6,563 nt of DNA from Desulfobacteraceae bacterium (GCA_029857875.1 JAOUGB010000138.1:1-6563); one strand, 5' to 3'; counted from the stretch's first letter, positions 1 to 5,993 are shown. A program made the numbers and translations. Notes: generated by a model not told the origin, from the letters alone.

Positions 1-119
1 CAGCAAAAAAGCCAGCAGCAAAAAAAACAGCAGCAAAAAAAACAACAGCAAAAAAAACAACAGCAAAAAAGCCAGCAGCAAAAAAGGCAGCAGCAAAAAA
101 GGCAGCAGCAAAAAAAAAG
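1..119 (+). repeat. 15-bp tandem repeat, CAGCA plus A-tracts
   Basis: About eight copies of a 15-bp unit lie head to tail. Each has a CAGCAGCA-like core followed by a run of six to eight A, with the variable bases mostly at the A-tract/core junction (GCC, AAC or GGC before AGCA). The period is a multiple of three, so the copies encode five-residue Lys/Ala units. Long A-runs and near-identical copies make the copy number and reading frame prone to slippage. The array continues past the left edge of the window. Confidence 0.85.
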
Positions 120-125
120 AAATAG
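3..125 (+). CDS. Lys/Ala-rich C-terminal tail of a histone H1-like or other basic-tailed protein (5' truncated)
   Basis: Only the last 40 codons lie in the window, and the frame is open to its left edge. The frame starting at base 3 reads as five-residue units of the AAKKP / AAKKT / AAKKA type, ends in four lysines and stops at TAG 123-125. Such tails bind DNA or RNA non-specifically and occur on histone H1-like proteins, on HU-family proteins with a C-terminal extension, and on some topoisomerases. The folded domain is outside the window, so the protein cannot be named. I chose this frame because Ala/Pro/Thr-Lys repeats are a known tail type, whereas the other two forward frames give Gln-Lys or Ser-Asn-Lys runs that stop at 146 and 180. 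A hairpin with a trailing T-run follows 23 bases after the stop. Confidence 0.6.
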   Translation, partial: AKKPAAKKTAAKKTTAKKTTAKKPAAKKAAAKKAAAKKKK

Positions 126-147
126 ACTTTTTTTTAACGCCCCTTAG

Positions 148-210
148 TAAGAAACGGGGAGGCAAAAATATGTTTTTATAAATTTAAGCCTTCCCGTTTT
201 CTTATTTTTA
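148..210 (+). terminator. Imperfect hairpin with T-run after the Lys-rich gene
   Basis: The left arm at 148-163 (TAAGAAACGGGGAGGC) pairs with the right arm at 188-204 (GCCTTCCCGTTTTCTTA), with one bulge and a G-U or mismatch. The loop is AT-rich and about 24 bases long. The right arm is followed by TTTTT at 205-209. This looks like a rho-independent terminator for the upstream gene, although the long loop makes it weaker than a textbook one. It ends only about 22 bases before the first possible mutY start and about 40 before the preferred one, leaving little room for a separate mutY promoter. Confidence 0.6.
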
Positions 211-249
211 TCAATCCACGATTTTAATTATATGCTAGAGTCCATTATT

Positions 250-1317
250 ATGACACCCAAACAAATCGGACAGATTCAAAAATCGCTCATTAAGTGGTAC
301 CGCCGCCATCTTCGCCGACTTCCTTGGCGTGAAACCGATAATCCTTATCGGATATGGGTTTCCGAAGTGATGCTTCAGCAAACTCAGGTGCAAACCGTTC
401 TGCCTTATTATCAACAATTTTTACGTGATTTTCCGGACGTCCAAACGCTGGCAAATGCCAATTTGCAAGCGGTGTTAAAGGTCTGGGAGGGGTTGGGGTA
501 TTATGCCCGGGCGCGCAATATGCATCGTTCGGCAAGGGTTATCATAGAACAACATGCCGGAATATTCCCGGATTCCTGGGATGTGTTTCGGGAATTGCCC
601 GGGATAGGGGATTATATCGCTTCTGCGGTTTTAAGCATTGCATTTAATCAACCTTATGCAGTTTTGGACGGCAACGTTAAACGGGTTCTGGCCCGGCTCT
701 ATGAAATTTCAGAACCGGTTAACAAATCGTCTTCGTATAAGATATTTAAGGGGGTTGCCGATGGTTTGCTGGATCGTCGTCATCCGGGTATGTTCAATCA
801 GGCCTTAATGGAGTTGGGCGCTTTGGTCTGCAAACCCAAAAAACCCGATTGCAATGGTTGTCCGCTGCATTTCCAGTGCCGCGCCAACCAAGCAGGACAT
901 GTCGATCAATTCCCAAAACGTATCCGGAAGCCTAAAACACCCCTGCACAATATCGCCGTCGGAGTGGTATACAAAAACAACCATATGCTGATCACGCGCC
1001 GTAAACCCGAAGGGTTATTGGGAGGCCTATGGGAATTTCCCGGAGGCAAAATCGGAAAACATGAACGCCCCGAACAGGCATGTGCCAGAGAAATCAAGGA
1101 GGAAGTGAATCTGAATGTGGCGATCACCGGCCATATAGCACAGGTCAAACACGCCTACACGCATTTTAAAATCATTATGGAAGTCTTCTCCTGCCGGTAT
1201 GTGTCCGGTGACGTAAAACTCAACGGTCCGGTGGATTTCCGATGGATTACTCTCAAAGAGATCAATCAGTATCCGTTCCCCAAAGCCAACCATAAGTTTA
1301 TTCATCTTTTAAGTTAA
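250..1317 (+). CDS. mutY: A/G-specific adenine DNA glycosylase MutY with an intact Nudix motif
   Basis: MutY removes adenine mispaired with 8-oxoguanine and so prevents G:C to T:A mutations. Numbering is from the ATG at 250 (355 aa). The catalytic glutamate is E39 in SEVMLQQTQV (E. coli E37). The helix-hairpin-helix is LPGIGDYIA at 116-124, followed by the catalytic aspartate D140 in LDGNVKRVL (E. coli D138). The 4Fe-4S cysteines C194, C201, C204 and C210 have the family spacing C-X6-C-X2-C-X5-C. A connector leads to a C-terminal MutT-like domain with the loop YTH at 303-305, at the place of the FSH loop that senses 8-oxoguanine. Unusually, this domain also has a near-complete Nudix box: G266, E272, R280-E281 and E284-E285, with only the late Gly replaced by N287. 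An in-frame ATG at 232 would add six residues but has no Shine-Dalgarno. The one at 250 has a weak AGAG nine bases upstream and fits E. coli numbering better. The gene converges on the arcC operon. Confidence 0.96.
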   Translation: MTPKQIGQIQKSLIKWYRRHLRRLPWRETDNPYRIWVSEVMLQQTQVQTVLPYYQQFLRDFPDVQTLANANLQAVLKVWEGLGYYARARNMHRSARVIIEQHAGIFPDSWDVFRELPGIGDYIASAVLSIAFNQPYAVLDGNVKRVLARLYEISEPVNKSSSYKIFKGVADGLLDRRHPGMFNQALMELGALVCKPKKPDCNGCPLHFQCRANQAGHVDQFPKRIRKPKTPLHNIAVGVVYKNNHMLITRRKPEGLLGGLWEFPGGKIGKHERPEQACAREIKEEVNLNVAITGHIAQVKHAYTHFKIIMEVFSCRYVSGDVKLNGPVDFRWITLKEINQYPFPKANHKFIHLLS

Positions 1318-1383
1318 TTCGTTTCTTATAGTAGAATTTATTTTAAAATTTAATTCTTCTTCCAGTTAGTTAGGATAAGGGTT

Positions 1384-1555
1384 CCAGGATTCAAGGATTC
1401 AAGGATTCGAGTGTTTGTTTTTTAATTCGGAATATATTTTAGTTGCCTTATAAATCTCCAAGCATTGCTGATAGGGCTTTTATCAAACCTTTAATCTCTT
1501 ATAATTTTTCAGCATTTCACTTGACCCCTTGACCCCTTGACTCCTTGAATCCTTG
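1384..1555. repeat. Inverted repeat built of 8-bp units between convergent genes
   Basis: The left arm at 1384-1413 contains three tandem GGATTCAA-type octamers ending in CGAGTG. The right arm at 1518-1555 starts CACTTGACC and contains four to five octamers of the form CCTTGACC, CTCCTTGA and CCTTGAAT. Its reverse complement reads CAAGGATTCAAGGA and so on to CAAGTG. The arms therefore match each other in inverted orientation, each starting and ending the same way, around an AT-rich centre of about 104 bp. Nothing in the centre looks like a gene. It could be a small MITE-like or REP-like intergenic element, and it could act as a bidirectional hairpin between mutY and arcC. From memory, such GGATTCAA strings are common between genes in Desulfobacterales, but I cannot confirm this here. 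The rest of the gene-free region 1318-1622 holds only AT-rich sequence, including an AGAATT...AATTCT palindrome at 1334-1358. Confidence 0.7.
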
Positions 1556-1608
1556 TGGGAATTCCAACTCTTTTGGAGATTATTCCTAAATGTTAAGCGG
1601 GGCGATTT

Positions 1609-1630
1609 TTAATTGGTTCAAATCAATTAA
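1609..1630. other. Small inverted repeat over the arcC stop codon
   Basis: TTAATTG (1609-1615) and CAATTAA (1624-1630) form a perfect 7-bp inverted repeat with an 8-base loop overlapping the arcC stop. The T-run lies at 1606-1610 on the plus strand, so for arcC, which is read on the minus strand, the hairpin is followed by A rather than U. It is therefore a poor intrinsic terminator for arcC, and no better one is visible before the octamer repeat element. Confidence 0.3.
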
Positions 1631-2558
1631 CAATTTCCGTTCCCGATGTTCCTTCAACGGCGCTCTCAATATCCTCAATGGAAGCAATGACGGCTCTTTT
1701 GCCGGTTTTTCGAACAAACTGGACGGCGGCTTCGATTTTAGGCCCCATGGAACCGGGAGGAAAATGCCCTTGGGCTAAAAATCGGGTGGCCTGTCGGGTG
1801 GTTAAAGATCTGAGGAATTCCTGATTCTTTTTTCCATAATTCAGGGCGACGCCTTGAACATCCGTGGCGATCAGAAAAATATCCACATCCACTTCTTCGG
1901 CCAGCCTGGCGCTGGCCAGATCTTTATCGATGACCGCATCCACGCCGCTAAAACTTCGTCCTTCTCGAATGACCGGTATCCCTCCTCCACCGCAACAGAT
2001 AACAATAAAATTCATGTCCATGAGTTTTTTGATTTCCCGCTTTTCCACAATGGTGACCGGCAATGGAGAAGCCACAACCCGCCGGTATCCCTTGGCGGTT
2101 TTTTTTGTGGGATAGGGAAGGGTTTGTGCTTTTTCTTTTGTAAAGACAGGGCCGACAGGTTTCGACGGATTTAAAAATGCCGGATCGTTTTTATCCACCA
2201 CTACATAGCTCAAAAGGCTAACAAAATAATGTTCGGTGTCATTCCCCAGGTGCATCAGTTCCGTATCCAGGGTCGATTCAATCATATAACCGATTTGCCC
2301 CTGGGTCTGGGCAACCAGGATCTCCAGCGGCAGTTTCGGAACCGCATCGCAGCTTTCCTGTTTCAGCATGAGGTTTCCCACCTGGGGACCGTTGCCATGG
2401 GTGATGATGATCCTGTATGTTTTGGTAAGTTTTGCAATCTGTCGAACGGGATTTGTTAAATTTTCGAACTGTTCGTCGACCGTTCCTTTTTGGCCTTTTC
2501 GAATCAGCGCATTGCCGCCCAGCGCCACCAGAAGGATCTGTTTGTTATTTTTCATCAT
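1623..2558 (-). CDS. arcC: Carbamate kinase
   Basis: The enzyme reversibly transfers phosphate between carbamoyl phosphate and ADP, giving ATP and carbamate (which decays to CO2 and ammonia). In catabolism this is the energy-yielding last step of the arginine deiminase and related citrulline pathways. The 311 aa match the usual length of about 310. Amino-acid-kinase-fold motifs appear in order: ALGGNALIRKGQ near residue 12, THGNGPQVGNL at 53-63, the Gly-rich CCGGGGIPVI at 188-197, VIDKDLASARLA at 209-220, ATDVQG at 231-236, and the carbamate-kinase-typical GHFPPGSMGPKIEAA at 264-278. The C-terminus reads EGTSGTEIVN. The first ATG (2558) is followed at once by a second (2555), and either could be used. 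The start lies 14 bp inside the end of the upstream GTPase gene and has no strong Shine-Dalgarno, which suggests translational coupling. It is the last gene of the rocD operon. Confidence 0.96.
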   Translation of the reverse strand: MMKNNKQILLVALGGNALIRKGQKGTVDEQFENLTNPVRQIAKLTKTYRIIITHGNGPQVGNLMLKQESCDAVPKLPLEILVAQTQGQIGYMIESTLDTELMHLGNDTEHYFVSLLSYVVVDKNDPAFLNPSKPVGPVFTKEKAQTLPYPTKKTAKGYRRVVASPLPVTIVEKREIKKLMDMNFIVICCGGGGIPVIREGRSFSGVDAVIDKDLASARLAEEVDVDIFLIATDVQGVALNYGKKNQEFLRSLTTRQATRFLAQGHFPPGSMGPKIEAAVQFVRKTGKRAVIASIEDIESAVEGTSGTEIVN

Positions 2559-3888
2559 TATGACTTTTATTGAGTTTTTGAAGACATTTCAGCAGCACAT
2601 CCTCCAGCAAGGGATGGCCGTGATTTTTGTATTCATATCCGACTCTGACGATGGGTTTGTTGATGGACAAAAGCTTCGGCAGATCCACTGGCGTTGCACA
2701 AAGAACGAGATCGCAGTCGACATGGTTGATCGTTAATTCCAGATCATGAATCTGCGCTTTGCTGTATCCCATGGCCGGAAGTACCGCGCCGATATTCGGA
2801 TATCGGTCATAGGTGTCTTTGATGGTTCCGGCGGCATGCCGTTTAGGATCGACAATCTCGGCGGCGCCATACATTTTAGCGGCAATGACGCCGGCGCCGT
2901 AAGACATTCCGCCGTGGGTCAGGGTGGGTCCGTCTTCGATCACCAGAACACGCTGTCCTTTAATCTGCCCGGGATCGTCTACCAGGATAGCAGATTCCGC
3001 CAGAACAATTTCAGCATCGGGCGCATGGGTTTCAATATTTCTACGCACCGTTTCTATCTGCTGAGGGGTGGCGCTGTCCACCTTGTTGATCACCGCTATA
3101 TCCGCCATGAGCATGTTGGTTTCACCGGGGTAATAGAGCAGTTCATGGCCGGCCCTGTGGGGGTCGAAAACCACAATGTGTACGTCAGGATAATAAAAAG
3201 GCGTGTCGTTGTTTCCACCGTCCCAAACAATGACATCCGCTTCTTTTTCCGCCGATTCGAGAATTCGCCCATAGTCTATGCCGGCATAGACCACAATACC
3301 CTGGGACACCAGGGGTTCATATTCTTCTCTTTCCTCTATGGTGCACTGCTGGTTTTTTATATCTTCATAAGAAGCAAAGCGTTGGATGACCTGTTGTGTA
3401 AGATTCCCGTAAGGCATTGGATGTCGGACCGCCACGACCCGCTTACCGTAAGATTTCATGATCCTGCAAACGTGACGCGTGGTCTGGGATTTCCCGCAAC
3501 CCGTCCGGACAGCGCAAACCGCCACCACTGATTTTTTGGATCTTAACATGGTATACGTTGCGCCAATAAGGACAAAATCGGCACCGCCGGCCATGACAAT
3601 CGACGCCTTGTGCATCACGTCCGTATGAGGTATATCGCTGTAGGAAAATGCAACCAGATCCACCTTGTGTTCGCGAATCAGATCGGTGAGCTGGTTTTCG
3701 GAATAGATGGGAACGCCTTTAGGATAAAGCTTGCCCGAAAGTTCCGGCGGATAGATCCGTCCTTCTATGTTCGGTATTTGAGCTGCCGTAAACCCGATAA
3801 CCCTGTATCGACGATTATCCTTGAAATAGACATTAAAGTTGTGAAAATCACGTCCGGCAGCACCCATGATAATGACGTTTTCGATCAT
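2545..3888 (-). CDS. Predicted GTPase of the cyclic 2,3-diphosphoglycerate synthetase-like family (COG2403)
   Basis: The protein has 447 aa and no signal peptide or membrane segment, so it is probably cytoplasmic. Residues 1-118 look like a Rossmann-type nucleotide-binding domain (ENVIIMGAAGRDFHNF at 3-18). A P-loop-like GCGKSQTT follows at 130-137, but the first glycine of the classical GxxxxGKS is missing (V127). Family-typical stretches are HPMPYGN at 156-162, TIEEREEYEP at 183-192, WDGGNND at 222-228, NKVD at 268-271 (the guanine-specificity motif) and EDGPTLTHGGM at 318-328. The archaeal relative CpgS of Methanothermus fervidus makes cyclic 2,3-diphosphoglycerate. Bacterial homologues usually have no proven function and are called predicted GTPases. 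Lying between ornithine aminotransferase and carbamate kinase, it is probably tied to carbamoyl phosphate or ornithine metabolism, which is inference. The start at 3888 has a good Shine-Dalgarno, GGGAGA (3894-3899), five bases upstream. The gene follows rocD by 61 bp and overlaps arcC by 14 bp. Confidence 0.88.
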   Translation of the reverse strand: MIENVIIMGAAGRDFHNFNVYFKDNRRYRVIGFTAAQIPNIEGRIYPPELSGKLYPKGVPIYSENQLTDLIREHKVDLVAFSYSDIPHTDVMHKASIVMAGGADFVLIGATYTMLRSKKSVVAVCAVRTGCGKSQTTRHVCRIMKSYGKRVVAVRHPMPYGNLTQQVIQRFASYEDIKNQQCTIEEREEYEPLVSQGIVVYAGIDYGRILESAEKEADVIVWDGGNNDTPFYYPDVHIVVFDPHRAGHELLYYPGETNMLMADIAVINKVDSATPQQIETVRRNIETHAPDAEIVLAESAILVDDPGQIKGQRVLVIEDGPTLTHGGMSYGAGVIAAKMYGAAEIVDPKRHAAGTIKDTYDRYPNIGAVLPAMGYSKAQIHDLELTINHVDCDLVLCATPVDLPKLLSINKPIVRVGYEYKNHGHPLLEDVLLKCLQKLNKSHNDEK

Positions 3889-3949
3889 TGGCTTCTCCCA
3901 AATAGCATGCCTATATACTTTGATTTCAAAATACTATGATTTAAAACAA

Positions 3950-5170
3950 TCAAATAAATTCTTTGTTGGGAATTTGGGTTAGAACCGGTCTGATCCTGTC
4001 CATCGCCCAGTCTATTTCTTCTTTAGTGATCACCAGCGGCGGAGCAAATCGGATAACGTTTTCATGGGTTTCCTTACAAAGCAATCCTTTTGTCTTGAGG
4101 TCTTCACAAAAACGCCGGGCACCACCGGCTTCCGGTAGGAGCTCAACGCCGATCAAAAGCCCTTTTCCTCTGATTTCCTTGATGAAAGGGCTTTGTATTG
4201 TTTTCAGTTGAGACAAAAAGTATTCTCCCATTTCTCTGGAATTGTCGATCATATTCTCTTCGACCAAGACTTTAAGCGCCGTTCGTGCCACGGCGCATGC
4301 AAGAGGATTGCCGCCGAAAGTGCTCCCATGGTCGCCGGGCATAAAGACGCCCAGCACTTCCTTATTCGACAAAACCGCTGAAATGGGGTAGAACCCCCCG
4401 GAGAGCGCTTTGCCGATCACCGTGACATCGGCTTCGATATCTTCGTGCTCTTCTGCCAGAAGTTTGCCCGTCCGCCCTAATCCTGTTTGGATTTCGTCCA
4501 AAATCAAGACAATGTCGTGCTTTTCACAGACGGCTTTAACGTCTTTAAGATATCCGGACGGCGGGATGATCACCCCGGCTTCTCCCTGAATCGGCTCCAA
4601 AAGAACCCCCACCGTATGCGGTGTGATTGCCTGTTCTATGGCTGTGGCGTCGCCGAACGGGACGATTTTAAATCCCGGAGGAAAGGGGCCGAATCCGTTC
4701 CTATATTGGTTTTCGGTGCTGAATCCGATAATGGCGATGGTCCGGCCATGAAAATTGTTTTCACAGACGATGATTTCAGCCTTGTCATGGGGAACACCTT
4801 TGACCTTATATCCCCATTTTCGAACCGCCTTTATAACGGTTTCAACGGCTTCGGCGCCGCTGTTCATGGGCAACACCTTATGAGATCGGGTCAATTCGCA
4901 AAGTTCCTTGTAAAAAAGCCCCAGTTGATCGTTGCGAAACGCCCGAGAGGTCAGGGTCAATTTTTGTGCCTGTTCGATCATGGTCTGCATGATCTTCGGA
5001 TGGCAATGTCCCTGATTGACCGCGGAATATGCAGACAGGCAGTCCATGTACTTGTTGCCTTCTACGTCCCAGACCCACAACCGCTCTCCGCGGGCTAAAA
5101 CCACATCCAGCGGTTTATAATTATGGGCACCGAACTCTTCTTCCAATTGAATGTAATATTGCTGATTCAT
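3950..5170 (-). CDS. rocD: Ornithine aminotransferase (ornithine-oxo-acid transaminase)
   Basis: This PLP enzyme moves the delta-amino group of ornithine to 2-oxoglutarate, giving glutamate-5-semialdehyde and glutamate. The 406 aa fit class III aminotransferases. The Schiff-base lysine is K254 in [10 protein letters not shown]225 in DEIQTG binds the pyridine nitrogen, Q228 follows, F140 and H141 flank the ring, NSGAEA (103-108) holds the phosphate, and T284 completes the site. The residues that separate ornithine from acetylornithine or GABA aminotransferases are present: Y18 in GAHNYKP and Y48 in [10 protein letters not shown] have the 30-residue spacing of human OAT Y55/Y85, E197 in GEAGV corresponds to E235, and R374 in RFAPPLV corresponds to R413. 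This supports rocD over argD. The start at 5170 has a strong Shine-Dalgarno, GGAGG (5177-5181), six bases upstream. It is the first gene of the minus-strand operon with the GTPase and arcC. Confidence 0.95.
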   Translation of the reverse strand: MNQQYYIQLEEEFGAHNYKPLDVVLARGERLWVWDVEGNKYMDCLSAYSAVNQGHCHPKIMQTMIEQAQKLTLTSRAFRNDQLGLFYKELCELTRSHKVLPMNSGAEAVETVIKAVRKWGYKVKGVPHDKAEIIVCENNFHGRTIAIIGFSTENQYRNGFGPFPPGFKIVPFGDATAIEQAITPHTVGVLLEPIQGEAGVIIPPSGYLKDVKAVCEKHDIVLILDEIQTGLGRTGKLLAEEHEDIEADVTVIGKALSGGFYPISAVLSNKEVLGVFMPGDHGSTFGGNPLACAVARTALKVLVEENMIDNSREMGEYFLSQLKTIQSPFIKEIRGKGLLIGVELLPEAGGARRFCEDLKTKGLLCKETHENVIRFAPPLVITKEEIDWAMDRIRPVLTQIPNKEFI

Positions 5171-5206
5171 TATTGTCCTCCAGGTGGGTCTGATAACAGA
5201 CTTTGA

Positions 5207-5235
5207 AGCATATTGAATACCACTTAACTAGTCAA
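5207..5235 (-). promoter_or_regulatory. Sigma70-type promoter for the rocD operon
   Basis: On the minus strand, TTGACT (5235-5230, five of six matches to the -35 consensus) and TATGCT (5212-5207, four of six to the -10) are separated by exactly 17 bases. The transcript would start near 5200, leaving a leader of about 30 nt that carries the GGAGG ribosome binding site. No other good pair is visible upstream of rocD. Confidence 0.6.
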
Positions 5236-5251
5236 GACCCTAAATTAATAT

Positions 5252-5279
5252 TTGACTTCAGGTAAATGCTGTTTATGGT
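5252..5279 (+). promoter_or_regulatory. Candidate promoter for the short acidic protein gene
   Basis: TTGACT (5252-5257) and TATGGT (5274-5279) are separated by 16 bases on the plus strand. The leader would be about 75 nt, very AT-rich, and would end in the AAGGAGG ribosome binding site. The -35 box is the mirror image of the -35 of the rocD promoter, and the two lie back to back 16 bp apart. Confidence 0.4.
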
Positions 5280-5361
5280 AAATTTTAAACAAGCGGCAAT
5301 TTTTGCTCGGCCGTTTATTTTTAAAGAAAAATAAAATTTAAAAATAAGGAGGGTGACTCCA

Positions 5362-5553
5362 ATGACTGATATACCAAGAAGAGATATTACAGGCGAATGT
5401 GAGGGAGAATGTCGAGATCTTGTTAGAGAAGGCGAAGAAGAACGACAGGATGAAATCATCGCTTCCGGTCTTGAAACTCCGGAATCTTATCCGGATGCAA
5501 AATGGGCGAGATCCAGAAATGAACCGCCCGGCGCTTTGGGCGGACATGTGTAA
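5362..5553 (+). CDS. Short acidic hypothetical protein, 63 aa
   Basis: I do not recognise this protein. It is supported by an excellent ribosome binding site, AAGGAGG (5346-5352), nine bases before the ATG at 5362. A candidate promoter lies upstream and a strong terminator downstream, so it would be a single-gene transcript. Codons show a clear G-first pattern (many GAA, GAT, GGC), as in real genes. The product is hydrophilic and strongly acidic (16 Asp/Glu against 8 Lys/Arg). It has two cysteines in GECEGEC (C13 and C17, spacing C-X3-C), a Glu-rich centre at 23-31, and a C-terminus rich in Pro and Gly with no membrane segment. A GTG at 5353 could add three residues but sits too close to the ribosome binding site. 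A second open frame overlaps it (5366-5602) and is judged less likely. Confidence 0.65.
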   Translation: MTDIPRRDITGECEGECRDLVREGEEERQDEIIASGLETPESYPDAKWARSRNEPPGALGGHV

Positions 5554-5634
5554 AACCGGAGTCATGAGCTCATGCCATCTTGAAAAAAAGATCTATACAT
5601 AAAAATGAATAAATAAGCCTGTTAAAGGATACGA

Positions 5635-5669
5635 AACAAAAAAGGCGGCTGATTCAGCCGCCTTTTTTT
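5635..5669. terminator. Strong rho-independent terminator
   Basis: GGCGGCT (5644-5650) and AGCCGCC (5656-5662) form a perfect GC-rich 7-bp stem around the loop GATTC, followed by seven T. A run of A before the stem mirrors the T-run, so it could work in both directions. It ends the transcript of the short acidic protein gene and insulates the downstream propeller gene. Confidence 0.93.
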
Positions 5670-5670
5670 A

Positions 5671-5947
5671 TTGCGTGGATTTTTGCTCTATAGCTATCAC
5701 CAGAAATGCGGTACCGTAAATCTCATGATCTAAAAATGGTGGAGGACGTGGTTATCCAAATCTTGCTTTTCTTTTTGATTTTGTGATATATAAACAAGAT
5801 TTATCGAATACGAAGAAGTTTTAGCGAACCTCAGTATCACTAAATGCTCCGGTTTTGATATTTACCAAAGACTGGACGTTTTCGGAGCCGTTCTTTGTAT
5901 TGTTGGTGACATTTTTGCTCAGCTTGAATCAAGACGCTGGTTGGATT
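5671..5947. other. Gene-free stretch before the propeller gene
   Basis: I see no convincing gene on either strand. A 26-codon ORF starts at ATG 5706 (MRYRKSHDLK...) and ends at 5786 in a hydrophobic run, without a ribosome binding site. From 5794 to 5952 a 52-codon frame is open but has no ATG. It could be a decayed gene remnant or chance. No riboswitch class that I know is recognisable. AT-rich promoter-like pairs occur (for example TTGCTT at 5763 with TATATA at 5787), but none stands out there. Confidence 0.5.
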
Positions 5948-5953
5948 TATAAG
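5924..5953 (+). promoter_or_regulatory. Candidate promoter for the propeller protein gene
   Basis: TTGAAT (5924-5929) and TATAAG (5948-5953) have an 18-base spacer. The -10 matches five of six consensus positions and the -35 matches four. Transcription would start near 5960, giving a leader of about 43 nt before ATG 6003. This is the best pair in the 330 bp between the terminator and the gene, but AT-rich DNA often gives such matches by chance. Confidence 0.35.
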
Positions 5954-5993
5954 ATTAACAGTAAATTGTTGTTCATATTAATCTCTTACTGTT
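5952..5993 (+). promoter_or_regulatory. Interleaved inverted repeats next to the ribosome binding site
   Basis: AGATTAA (5952-5958) pairs perfectly with TTAATCT (5978-5984), and AACAGTAA (5957-5964) pairs perfectly with TTACTGTT (5986-5993). The order is a, b, a', b' and the left arms share two bases, so the two hairpins exclude each other or form a pseudoknot-like fold. The right-most arm ends directly against the ribosome binding site GAAAGGA (5994-6000). It could be a leader RNA switch or DNA operator sites. No known family is recognised. Confidence 0.35.

Noticed and set aside
1..119. Possible CRISPR-like or satellite array
   Set aside because: The 15-bp unit has no unique spacers and reads as a clean Lys/Ala protein tail that ends at a stop followed by a hairpin.
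1384..1555. Possible CRISPR remnant from the short direct repeats
   Set aside because: The units are only 8 bp, lie directly adjacent without spacers, and occur as two inverted arms.
1590..2736. Plus-strand open frames opposite arcC and the GTPase gene
   Set aside because: They are shadows. The minus-strand frames match known families over their full length, and these show no motif.
2746..3531. 261-codon plus-strand open frame
   Set aside because: It lies wholly opposite the GTPase gene, and its translation shows no recognisable domain, whereas the minus strand has NKVD and P-loop-like motifs.
3889..3949. Possible internal promoter between rocD and the GTPase gene
   Set aside because: The AT-rich gap has only poor -35/-10 pairs (for example TTGAAA with CTATTT), so read-through from the rocD promoter is simpler.
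4487..5098. 203-codon plus-strand open frame
   Set aside because: It is the antisense shadow of rocD, whose catalytic residues are all present on the minus strand.
5563..5574. 12-bp perfect palindrome CATGAGCTCATG after the short gene
   Set aside because: It is a possible protein site, but isolated, and its place inside the 3' untranslated part gives no functional hint.
5706..5786. 26-codon ORF MRYRKSHDLK...
   Set aside because: It has no ribosome binding site, is short, and ends in a T-rich hydrophobic run typical of chance translation of AT-rich DNA.
5794..5952. 52-codon open frame without ATG (TRFIEYEEVLANLS...)
   Set aside because: It has no start, no ribosome binding site and no recognised family. 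It could be a decayed gene, but the support is too thin.
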